Assembly: GCA_050084985.1 (NCBI GenBank)
Contig: JBITNC010000001.1
Location: forward strand, 149,544,001 to 149,608,000
Reading direction: 5' to 3'
From: Nageia nagi
Lineage: Eukaryota; Pinophyta
DNA length: 64,000 nucleotides
In this document: positions 31,431-41,681 of the stretch, one piece after another
Layout: each line of letters begins with the position of its first letter
Position numbering within the stretch: the first letter of the stretch is position 1
Program-made: the position numbers and the translations under genes
The notes under the pieces: generated by a model
Seen by the model: only the letters and a program-made list of their open reading frames with translations
Told to the model about the DNA's origin: nothing
Databases searched by the model: none

Positions 31431-34246
31431 AAAGAAAGTATATTAATGTCCTCGGGTGACCGAAAGCAGTCAATGGGACTAGTAAGTACAATCATGATCG
31501 TGAAACTAACAAGGCCCCTACTAGGCATCATCTAAAAAAAGCATAAAAATGAAGACATAAACAAATACATCTGTACAAAATATCCAAATCCTAAAGAGAG
31601 GGAGGAACAAGATAGTATTCCACAAGAAGAAGGTCGTCTTGGACCTCTCCAAGAGGGAAGTAGGTTGTGATCTCTGCCCTAGGGAGGGATCATGTTGGTC
31701 CTTGGGGGATGTGTTTGTGGTATTGCTGCTGGAAGAGAAGAAGGATGCAATTTTTCAAGTCTTTAACGGAACTTGGGTGCCCTAGATACGTCTCTTGGTT
31801 CGATGTAGAGGGAGTGGTTGCTCGTCCTGACATCTCCTAAGAGCCCCTTCAAGAGAAGAGGCTTGAAAGAAGGATGTAATGTACGTCGGTCCTTTGTCGG
31901 CTATTGTACATGAGCTAGAAGGTGCCTCCGAAGAAGGAAGGCCTCTTGGAAGTATAGAGCCAAGAAATGTTGAGTTGGGTACTGAAGAAATGTAGCTAAA
32001 GAATTGTGAGAATCTTGGAAGAGGTAATGGTATCGACCATGGATCTCGTAGTAGATCGAGCACGAGAAGTCAAAGTGTTCTTCAAACTTCGTCTCAAGAG
32101 AGCAAAGGCGGCAAACTCATAGATCCTGGGCTATGTGGTGGTCAGTCTCAACCCTTAACTGGTACTCAAAACTGTCCAAGGTGCATCCTCAATCCAAGAG
32201 GGAGATGTATGTTGATGTAGAAAGGTGGGGAGATCAATCCTTTCTCAGTCTAAAGATAATGTTGTGCATAGTGATCCAACTTGATCGTCAATGGTTGTGG
32301 TGGAGAAACCCAAGTGGACTGGATGAAGGCCCTATAGATCCTCTCTCAAATCATTAAAGTAGAATCTTAAGTGGAATTTGCTGAGGTCTAATCATCTAAC
32401 AGTGAAGACAATCTATCTAGAGAAAAACCAAATCTCTACAGCATCTTGGTAACCTCAACAAACCAACATCAACGATAACCTTGGGCGGCTAGATTGATTG
32501 AGGAAGCTAAAGCTTTTGCAAGAAGTCTAGCCCTATCGCCCTTGCGATCGGATAGACTTTGGAGTCGATGGAGGAAGAGGACTATGGAGGTAATGGCCCA
32601 CACCTGAAGAGGCTGACAACCAAACTTTGCAAGTATCATAAGGTATGGAACTATCCTCTTACTTCAGATGGCACGAAACAAAAAGGAGATCAAGATCCTC
32701 TCTATCATGGTCCAATTTGCTATACCTAGGCAAAGAACCCCATACAAAACTGTGGGTATGACCATGGATTGGAATAGCTCTAGCTTGGACGGAATGTCCT
32801 AAAAGTGTAATTGAATGCACTCCTTCTCTAGGGTGGATATTGCCATATAACCTTGATCGACTCTAGGTGGGGTGGTTGTCCTCATAGAGAACCTAGGACC
32901 TAAAAGAGCACTCCCAAGTATGTATAGGAGGAGGTGGTCTCGATGGTATTATCATGGAAGGTGATTTGGGTCCAATCCAATGTGGCTCTCAACACATTGA
33001 AGGCCACTACCTTAGTCATGCTAAGGTTCACCACAAGCTCCTGTATAGCACTGAAAGCATCTAAGGTATCTATTCCAAGCCTTGTAGACCCTTGACTGAG
33101 TGAGAAAGTAAAACAATGTCATCAAAAAAGAGTTGAATGGACATTGGGATACCATGAAGGAGGCAACCTAATTGAGGACCAATGTTCTCTATGATAAAGG
33201 ACTCCATCTTGTCAATATAAAGGCCAAATAGAGTTGGGGAGAGAGGTAAACCCTGCTTCACCCTAATCGTGCTAAGAAAATTGTCCAAGAGTCCCTCAAA
33301 AGTAGGAACACGATTTGAAAGAGTCTCATAGAAGGTCAATATGGCTAAGCATTTGGTCTTCGACACTCTAAGTCGTCGACATCAGTCCATGAGCTTGTGC
33401 TGGGGTACAATGTTGAAGGCCTTTTTGAAGTCTACAAAACCACAAAAGATTGGTGACTTTCGGATTCTAGCCTCCTCAATAATCGCCCTGAGAGTAAAAA
33501 TATGATCAATGGTGTGGTAGTCTCTATGAAAGCCTACTTGGCCTCCCACTCGAAACCCTTTAGTGTCTGCCATTTGTGAAATGTATTCCTCAATGATAGT
33601 TGCGTATAGCTTGGCCAAGTTGTGGCCAATCATGATGGTGTGGTAATTGCTCGGTTTGTCGAGATCATCGGATTTGAAGATGGGGTGGATGATGTTGGAG
33701 GTCCAAGAAGATGGAAAACCTAGGCAGATAACATTGTTGAAGAGCGTCGAGAGGAAGGGGGAGGGTAAATTTGGCATGCTTGAGGAACTTAGCTTGGAGG
33801 TTTTCAATGTCAAGAGCTTTTCTTGAGTTAAATCTCTGAATGGCAGAATAGATGAGAAGAGAGAGAATAAGTCCGAAGTGTGAGGTTGGGAGAAACAAAT
33901 GGGTGGGGCATGTTCAATGATAGTGTAGAGGCTAGAGGCATACTCCTTCCAAGAATGAAGAGAGATGGAACTTCTAATGTGTTTCTTGGGTAGGAAGGAG
34001 CACCAAAAAGATTTAGGATTGGAGTGGAGGGAAGAAATAACCTCTAATCTCCTTTTGGCTAGGAAGTGACATATCTTAGTCCTAAGGAGACAATGGTAAG
34101 AGCAGTGGAGGAGGTGGTGGAGGACTTGGGGTCTAATGCAATGGATCGTCGAAGGTGGCAGTGGGAATCCTTATAGTTGGAATCGAACTAGATGTTCATC
34201 GGATAGTGACCTGGTGGACGAAAGTGGGGAGGGGGGCTAATTTTGT
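31430..34246 (-). pseudogene. LINE-2: reverse transcriptase and C-terminal part (second LINE family)
   Basis: Minus-strand order. The end of the endonuclease (SDEHLVRFQL) lies just below 34246. Reverse transcriptase follows at 33898-33382 (NYHTIMIGHNLAKLYATIIE, RVGGQVGFHRDYHTIDHIFT, IFCGFVDFKKAFNIVPQHKL) and 33366-33070 (IRVKQGLPLSPTLFGLYIDK, FFDDIVLLSH where YADDIVLL is expected). A C-terminal part with FSCSIYYEIHGRYHYLFQDS lies near 32070-32000. A 3' trailer near 31440-31480 (minus: GGACATTAATATACTTTC) is shared with the fragment at 49800-51140. The GYRTTDHIFTL and DFKKAFD style differs from LINE-1 and suggests another clade. Inactivated by shifts and stops, and split by hAT-2. Confidence 0.85.
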
Positions 34247-34254
34247 GCGAGAAG

Positions 34255-37200
34255 CAAAGAATAAAAATACGATCTTTTGTAAATACAGCTTCGGGCCAAA
34301 TATGTAAAAACAACAACAAAATGGTCAAAGTATGATGAATATGGAAAAAATTGTAGATTTTAAAATTTGTAAATATGGAAAATTCGACAAAAAATCAGAA
34401 AAAAATGATAAAGAAATGGAAAATACGGGAAAAAGTTTGTGGCAAAAAAACTAAAAATTCAGCAAAAAAATGGACAAAAGACGGGAAAAGGACGACATAT
34501 TTAGGAAAAATACGTGGTGCATTAAAAAATTAAAAAAACATGCAATTTTTTAATATTTTTCTATAGAATATGCTTATCTAATTGCCATAAATATGAATAA
34601 ATCATTCCCATAAACGACCATATCATTTACCAAAACATTCATGACATAAAATTTAAAGAAAATGATAGTAGATTTTAATTCATGTTCATAAATCATAACA
34701 TCGATATACGAAAATAAAAGTCATCTACAAAATCTATGTCAGATGAAGATGTTTGCTCATAAAATCATTAGTGTACTACGACTATCTCATACATTCATAA
34801 TGCCACTAAGTGTTGCCAACAAAGTACAAATAATACTAAATAACTAAATACAATGTCTCATGAGTCATGACTTATCAATGTGTGCAATTCGGGGTTCTAG
34901 CCCCTTTACTAATCAATCGACCGCCACTACCACCACCAACACCACATGCTCCACTAATAGGTGTAGTATGAGACTGAGAATGTGCTCTCATATAGGTAGG
35001 AGCACTACGAGGAGGCAATCCTAAACTAGTAGAACCACCACCAACACTCTTGTGGGGCCTCTGCCTCTGTCTTTGGTACCGAACAAGTGGCTCATCATCC
35101 TCAGGCTTACTCTCAATGTCTGGATAAACTTGATGCTCATAAATCTGTTGAGATCTAACACCATGATCAAACTCCACAACAAGAGGAAATGGATCAAAAC
35201 GTTGAGGCTCCTTCTCCTCCTCTGCCGCATGCTTCTCCTCCTTGCCCTCATCTACATGCTCATCTATCTCTTGCTCCATGTCTAGCCATTCTTCTCAAAA
35301 TGCTTCGTGTAACTTCGCCTTTGGATCTGCCACTACATCCATTGAAGGTGCATCACTATAAAAAAGCAAAAAAAAAGTCAACAGTTATAGGACCTATCAA
35401 GAGTTTTTAAATATCACATGTAGGGGTTGGGAGTAGAACAAAGAAGTGAACCTAAATGAGGGATCAATGGCAGACAAGTTAATGGACTCATCCTCATCCT
35501 TCTTTTGCAGTCACCTCACATACAATCGCAGGTTGACATAAATGTACACAATATCATTCAAGCGTTGGGTTGTCAACCTAATAACATAAACAAAATTTCG
35601 TCCTAATGAGAACTGAGAAGTAAGAAGTGTCCATTGAATTTTGAAAGTTGAAAGGAATCAAAATTGAAATGAACCAAATTGCTAACTTGTTGCGCTTCTT
35701 GGAGTGAATTTTTTCAAATGCATTCCATTTGCGCTTGCATCCTTAAGTGCTACATGTTTGACTAAGGATGTGGATGACAAATCTTTGCAACTCAGGTGTT
35801 TCACCCCCAAAATTTGTCCACCACAACTCTAAAAAATTAAGTAACAAGGAAAAAATAGAAAATATTAAATATTTAAAGGCCTAAATGTATAAACTTATAA
35901 ATTTAAAATTATAAATATAAAGTTAAAACTTAAAGTTTTATACTATAAAAAAAATTGTAAATACGAATTTCGAACTTTTCTCACCTGGCGAGATCGTGAA
36001 ACGTGCCTCTAGCAGAGTGATAACCAAAGAGGCTTCTTGAGTGCTTGTATGACTCAAGCTCCTTGAAGATTTTGGATTTGAGTGGTGGGATCATGAACCA
36101 TACTAGCTATGCTTTTGTAAACCCCAAGTTAACATGAGAATCAGTCTTGTATTTAGAGTTTGGTGCAAAAAACAAGATAAGGTTCAAGATGGCCCTTGCT
36201 CCATGAATAAGGCGATACAATATATTCCACCATTGTTCATTAATGAAAGCCCAAAACTCTATGTGCTTGTTACCAAACTCATTATCCTCATCAAGGTGGT
36301 CAATATAATAATGCATTATGCCCTCCTTGGCCCTTGCCATGGCCTCATACAAATAGCCCATAGTGGGCCTATCACTATCAACCAGACAGAGGACTCGTAC
36401 AAGTGGTGTAGTCACACTACAAATCTCATTGAGCGTCATCCAAAATTCATCCTTGGATATTAAAGAAGACACTACTATGCCATCTGGCCTCGTGCTCATG
36501 GCGGTATCACTCCACTCTATAGAAACAAACATTGAACACAATTCATGCATGTTCTTGAATATCGACCGAAGACAAATGAAATTGGAGGCAAAATGTGTAA
36601 TTCCTGGGTGCAACAAGTCCCTACCGTTGGTGTACCTCCTCATCATGCTAAGAACGGTGGTTTTATTATAAATGTACCTGGTAAGATAAGATAAATCATA
36701 ACTTGTAAGTCTTTTAAGATAAGATAAATGTACCTCATGATTGTCCTTGCTTGGTTAACTCATCCAAGGCATTTTGCCTATGTCCTCCAGAAGAAGATAA
36801 ATGCAATGAAAAGCACATAGAGTCCAATACAAGGAGGGATAAATATTCATCAGCTTGTTACCTGCTGAAACATAACTATAAGAGTTGTCAGTGGCCATTT
36901 GGACAACGTGCGACCCCCCATCTTCACATACTGTTCTAATAAGTCACATAACAAGTTTGCATCTTTTTTTATTAGGTGCATCTATGGATTTCTTGAATAT
37001 TGTGCCATATTTGGAGTACACTAGAAAATTTATTAAGCTTCTAATCATATTATCCGACCATCCATCAGATAATATGGTGCAACTGATATCTTCAAAGATT
37101 CTTCAATGTTAGCCATTTTGAAAAAACTAAAATAAAACAACTAAATAAAAAAAATTATTTAAAAAACTACAAGTCTAAAGATATATTAAAAAAAATTAAT

Positions 37201-38379
37201 AATTGAAATTTAATGTGTACCTTTCGTGGACTTCTTGCTTGAGATCCCTCATGAGAGGCCCTTGCATTTCTGCATGAGTGAGCGCCACATACCAAGGCCC
37301 GATCGCAGCCATTACATCCATTGTTGGTTGCCAAAATACACTTCTGGTAATGTGGATCGAAACTCCTTCATAATAAATCAATTTGGCCAACATCAAATCA
37401 GTTTCTTTCTTCTCCTTCTTCAACATACTGATAATAGATGGTTGTGCTCTAGGAGTTGTCCATGGCTGAAAGTAGGAATAGATTCCAACCCCTCCACTTC
37501 TAATATGTTTACTTGCATTTGCAGCACTTGGACTTGAAAAAGTTGCACTTGCAGTATAAGAGCTCATCCCTCCTCGCTCCATTTGAACTGCTTGTCTCCT
37601 TTCTATTTTCTCTATAATAGAATACAAGGCTCTAATTGCATTCAAGGCAAGATTTGGACTTGCATTTGGGAAACTCTCTGCATCTGTCCTTGGTCTTCCA
37701 GAAAGATGCCCTTTGATCCTTGTAATGGTTCCCCAGATAGGCTTGTTACCAAGATTACAAAGAATCTGTCCAACTCCTTAGGGATTTTGCAAGTGAATAA
37801 ATAGAGCTCCCAAATTCGAACAACCAACAATGCTCCTGTCTTGCTCCCTTCACCTTTTCCCAAGCCTGCAAGTAACAAATGAGCTAAAAACCCCCTTTTC
37901 TTTTGCCTTTAAAATGCCTTTAGTTCATGTCCAACCGGAGCCCACATACTTGTGGTGTACTTGGTGTTTTTTTCCTATTTAAATGCAAAAAATGGAAAAT
38001 ATGGGCTCGTTGCCATTTTTTTCACGCTCTGCCCTTATCTATCGATGTCTTCAAGGCGTGTTTGGCATTTTAAGGCGTTTAAACATGTTTTTTCGATTTA
38101 AAAAATCATTATTACGAATATAAGGTTGAACTTAAATCCATGATTTTCATCTATGTTTTTTTGGCTTTTTGGCTTTTTTTTTTGCCTTTTTTGGGGGTTT
38201 ATACACGTTTTTAGCGTATTTCTGTGTTTGGACAAATTTACGTTTTTTGGCGTTTAAATGACCATATTTTGCTAGGAAAAAAATGATTTTTTCCCTTTTT
38301 TTTGGAGGAAAATAAGATTTTTTTCAAAAATGGTAAAAACAATGTTTTTGGTGTTTAAAGGACATTTTTTTATTCTATT
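34255..38379 (-). mobile_element. Complete hAT element (hAT-2), 4,125 bp
   Basis: A perfect 8-bp target duplication GCGAGAAG lies at 34247-34254 and 38380-38387, as expected for hAT. The ends form an imperfect terminal inverted repeat: left CAAAGAATAAAAATACG, right (reverse complement) AATAGAATAAAAAAATG. Subterminal regions 34260-34560 and 37960-38360 are rich in AAAAATAC, GGAAAA, TTTTTGGCG and GTTTAAA motifs, possible transposase binding sites. The body encodes a minus-strand hAT transposase. It is inserted in the endonuclease region of LINE-2. Confidence 0.92.
34875..37900 (-). pseudogene. hAT-2 transposase gene (BED finger, DUF659, hAT dimerisation, acidic tail)
   Basis: Minus strand. A BED-finger region lies around 37878-37645 and is frame-broken. 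A linker follows at 37645-37196 (QMERGGMSSYTASATFSSPS, TRSVFWQPTMDVMAAIGPWY). The DUF659 core is in the exon 36646-36107 (LLHPGITHFASNFICLRSIF, EICSVTTPLVRVLCLVDSDR, MGYLYEAMARAKEGIMHYYI). The hAT_C region around 35830-35480 is degraded. An acidic C-terminal segment 35279-34875 (DEHVDEGKEEKHAAEEEKEP) ends in Gly-rich sequence. AT-rich gaps between these blocks could be introns (37195-36700 and 35990-35840). I call it a pseudogene because several blocks need frameshifts, but one or two long frames remain, so it is younger or better kept than hAT-1. Confidence 0.8.
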
Positions 38380-38387
38380 GCGAGAAG

Positions 38388-38635
38388 GCTTGGAGGGTTG
38401 CTGAGCAATGAGGTGTGTGTGATCATCCGCAAGTGGCAGTCAGTGGGTGACTCGAAAGGAATGAAGGTGTGGGATGAGCGGAGGGTTGGAAAGGATGTAC
38501 TCCACAACATTAGAGCCTCCTGCGTAAGGGAAGTAGGTGTGGTGTTGGGACTGGGAGAACCGAGCAATCCCATTGAGAATCAGAAGATCATGGATCTCAC
38601 CAATCTTAAGAAGGAATCTGCCATAACTTGAGGGG
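38388..38635 (-). pseudogene. LINE-2 endonuclease fragment, 5' end of the LINE-2 copy
   Basis: Minus-strand sequence reads IGEIHDLLILNGIARFSQSQ and GGSNVVEYILSNPPLIPH, the C-terminal half of an AP-type LINE endonuclease (LLILNG and VVDYIL motifs). It continues into the SDEHLVRF segment below 34246 once hAT-2 is removed. LINE-2 therefore looks 5'-truncated within the endonuclease at about 38635, the usual fate of LINE insertions. Confidence 0.75.
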
Positions 38636-38639
38636 AGTG

Positions 38640-38990
38640 TGAAATCTGCTGAATCTCTCTAAAATAGTAGAGGACCATCAAGTGCTTGGATATATAACAG
38701 ATCAATAGTGCTATCAAAGTATTGGGTCTGTAAATTCCTTGTCCTACCATTGAAATCATCCATCCATCAACATAATGGTAATCTCTGGAAAGAGAAGAAA
38801 GATGAATCCACACAAGAATATTTGATAGATTTATAGTTTCAGGAATAAATGATTCGTGCTTTGGGTAAAGGAATAATCCTGCCTGTCCCATGAGCCAAGG
38901 GTTAGCCAGATTATGCAGTCTCATTCCTTCTTGAATGGAAGCTTGAAAGCAAAAAAAAACCTCTATCAAGGAATCTTTCAGAGGATGCAC
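38640..38990 (-). pseudogene. LINE ORF1 fragment with DUF4283-like domain
   Basis: The minus-strand frame contains NPWLMGQAGLFLYPKHESFI and LSNILVWIHLSSLSRDYHY, the DUF4283 pattern (PW, GxxLxLxxW, VWIxLxxLP). Unlike LINE-0 it is on the minus strand, in line with LINE-1 and LINE-2. It may be the N-terminal half of LINE-1 ORF1 separated by the LINE-2 insertion, though the two pieces seem to overlap slightly in domain coordinates. An independent fragment is the alternative. Confidence 0.55.
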
Positions 38991-39184
38991 CGATATGTTT
39001 CTCTATTTGAAGTAAAATACTACTGAAATATGCCGCCATAGAATTTCACTACAAACTTGACATCAGCTAAATGTACAGCATGACTTTAATAACTGACCTG
39101 TCCTACAGAATCATATATTGGGCTATGCTTATGACATTGCCACTCAATAATGATCTTTGTAATGGGTCTCATACTGATTGAGCA

Positions 39185-40279
39185 TGATCCAAAATTTGGA
39201 TCACTTCGACATTCAGTAATCTCCATTTCGGTGTGTTCATTGTGATCGCCTTGTCTTCAGCTTTTCGACGCTTCTTTCGGATCGTGAATCCGAGTCCGTA
39301 TGTGGAAGATATGAAATTAATTCCGTTTGTGTATTTTGAGAAAAATTAAAAAGAATATATATATATATTTTGGCGGGACCCGCCTGCCACTGTCCGAACC
39401 ACGTAGGAGGAGGACCACGTGATAAGGCCTGCCACCAAAGCGATCGCGTGGAGGAGTTTGACTGCCCACGCCCCGTTTGACCGCTTGACGAGACCGTCCA
39501 CGCCAGCCTGCCAGCTAAGCCGCCCGCGAGTCCGTTTGCCTGCCAGCCAAGCCGCCCACGCTAGCCAAGCCATCAGTCAACAGGAGGTTGACTGCCTCTG
39601 AGCCTGCCACGTGTTGTCACCACAATGCACCCGCCCAATTTTAGTGTTTTTTTTGATGTATTTTTAGTGTTTTCAAAGGTTTTGGTGATTTTATCTTGCC
39701 TAAGGTCCTATTATTAGGCTGATTTAATCTTGTAAGCCTGAAAACAATCCAGTGAGCGTATCATTTTGATTTTAGAGCTCATTTTGGGGAGATTTTTACA
39801 ACCATTTGAGGCCAAATTTGACATGAAGATCAAGGAGGATAATGGGTATCTGAAAATAGGTTTTGTATTAAATTTTCTTAGTTGTAAGACTCTCCAATTT
39901 TAGCCCCAAAAATTGTATAAAAAGGGGAGCAAATTGGAGAGGAGGGGAGGAGAGGATTTCAGGAAAGTTGTTTTCAGTTATTGTTGTGATTTTCAGAGCT
40001 GTGAGTGTGTTGTGAATGTGAGAGGAGGTTTTGAAGGACCGTGGAGGCCTTGTAAAGTGATTCCACCCATTGATAGTAGAGAGCTTTTGAGCTGGATGTA
40101 GCCCACACCGGGTGAACCAGGATAATTTTGCTTGTCTCTTTCTATGGTGAATGCTTTTCTCTTCTCTGTGTTTACAAATTTGTTCCTGATTTTCCTTTAC
40201 AAGCACTTAATTGTTTTAAGTGTGAATTGATCCTAAGAAAAGGTTAAATTGAAATTTTAATCTTATAGTTTATGGATCA
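39185..40279 (+). repeat. Gypsy 5' LTR
   Basis: 1,095 bp. It contains a GC-rich block (about 39373-39625) with repeated GCCTGCCAGC and AGCCGCCC units that stands out from the AT-rich surroundings, a TATA box at 39916 and a short AT dinucleotide run near 39355-39368. It is about 97-98% identical by eye to 44907-46002. The block encodes no recognised protein, although ORFs run through it. Confidence 0.95.
39916..39922 (+). promoter_or_regulatory. TATA box of the gypsy 5' LTR
   Basis: TATAAAA within TTGTATAAAAAGGGGAGC lies about 360 bp before the LTR end, a typical U3/R position. The 3' LTR has the same motif at 45644-45650. Transcription from it would run in the sense direction of the protease gene. 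Confidence 0.75.
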
Positions 40280-40283
40280 AGTT

Positions 40284-40295
40284 TGGTATCAGAGC
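40284..40295 (+). other. Gypsy primer binding site
   Basis: TGGTATCAGAGC, four bases after the LTR end, is complementary to the 3' end of initiator-Met tRNA, as in many plant gypsy and copia elements. Confidence 0.92.
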
Positions 40296-40360
40296 AGTTG
40301 AAATCATTGGGATAACCTATATTTTTAAGATTGTTGTTGGTGTTTGGAAAGTGTTCTTGC

Positions 40361-41681
40361 ATGTATACCAGGTCACAAAGCAAGAAAGGAGAAGGAGAAT
40401 TTGTGGAGGAGGATCCAGAAATTGGCTCTAGAGTTTGGCTAAAGAAGCAAAGAGAGCTTGGAGCCATTGCCAATGAAGGAGGGTCTAATGTGGAAAAGCA
40501 AATTGCTGATCTCTCCACAATGTTCCAGAAGATGTCTCTACAATTCCAACACTTTCAAGAACAACAATACAAGAAAAATGAAGGTGAAACTAGTGAAGGT
40601 AATAAAATTGACAATGATGATACACAGTGTTTTTCAAAGTTCTCTTTTGAAATTGGAAGTTAAATTTGATTTGCCTACTTTTATTGGAGAAGTGAATGCT
40701 GAGAAGTTAGACCATTGGATTAAACAAATTGAGGTATATTGTAGAATTCAAAGAATTGTAAGAGATGAGGATAAAATCCAATTAGAAACTCTTAAAATGA
40801 GTGGTAATGCACTTGTTTGGTGGGAATGTTGTTTGCAAAGTAAGAATGAATCAATTCAAGCTTGTATTGCTTCTTGGACCCATTTTGTACAATTGCTTAG
40901 AGATCAGTTTTATCCTTTGGGTTATCGACAAAAGGCAGTCATGGAATGGCAAACTTTCCGTCAAGGCAAAGGGCAAAGTGTGCAAGAGTACACTACGGAA
41001 TTCCGAAGAAGAGTTGCAATGCTAGGTATTCCTCTTGATTCCCAAGATACTCTTCTTAAGTATATTGGTGGTTTGCACAATTATTTAATGCATACAATAT
41101 TGATGTTTGATCCAAATGATTTGGATAAAGTTTGTGTACAAGCCTGTCACTTAGAAGAAAGGGGAAAATTTGTTAAGGATGGAAAAAAGAAAAATGCTTC
41201 CAATAACAATAGTAATAATGAATCTGAAAAGAACAAAGGAAAGGGGAAAAAGAAAACTACGTCTACTACACAAAAAGAGAAGTCTAAAGATGTATGTACA
41301 CATTGTCAAAAAGAAGATCATTTAGAGTCTAAATGTTGGAAATTGCATCCTGAATTACGCCCTAAACCTAAAAGTCAAAAGAAGCAAACAAATACTGTTT
41401 CTAAGGAAATTGAAGATGGTTCAGATGTAGATGAGAAAATGGCATGTATGGTTTTGCATAATACACCTAGTGAAGATGAGGAAAAGAAGAAAATTGAACT
41501 TTTTCACATCAAGGTGCAAGCTAAGAAGACTAGGATTGATACATTGTTTGATTCTGGATCTCAAGCTAACTTAATTTCAGAAAAGTATGTCAAATCACTT
41601 GCACTCACTACTCAACCTCATCCAAACCCATATCCATTGGGATGGGTTAATAAAAATTCCAAGTTAAAGGTAACACAATAA
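40361..41681 (+). pseudogene. Gypsy gag and start of protease
   Basis: The natural start is probably the ATG at 40361 (MYTRSQSKKGEGEF), with a frame to 40663. A one-base shift near 40650 moves the reading to the frame 40458-41681. That frame holds the retrotransposon gag domain (LPTFIGEVNAEKLDHWIKQI, WQTFRQGKGQSVQEYTTEFR), a Lys/Asn-rich linker, the zinc knuckle CTHCQKEDHLESKC (41297-41338) and the aspartic protease active site TLFDSGSQANLIS (41542-41580). A TAA stop at 41679-41681 ends it inside the protease domain, where the family would read through. The protein would form the particle and bind RNA. Only two lesions are seen, in keeping with a fairly recent insertion. Confidence 0.9.

Noticed and set aside
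39346-39573. ORFs in the GC-rich gypsy LTR block (also 45039-45338)
   Set aside because: They are frame-open only because of the GC-rich repeat; they lie in the LTR and have no protein family features.
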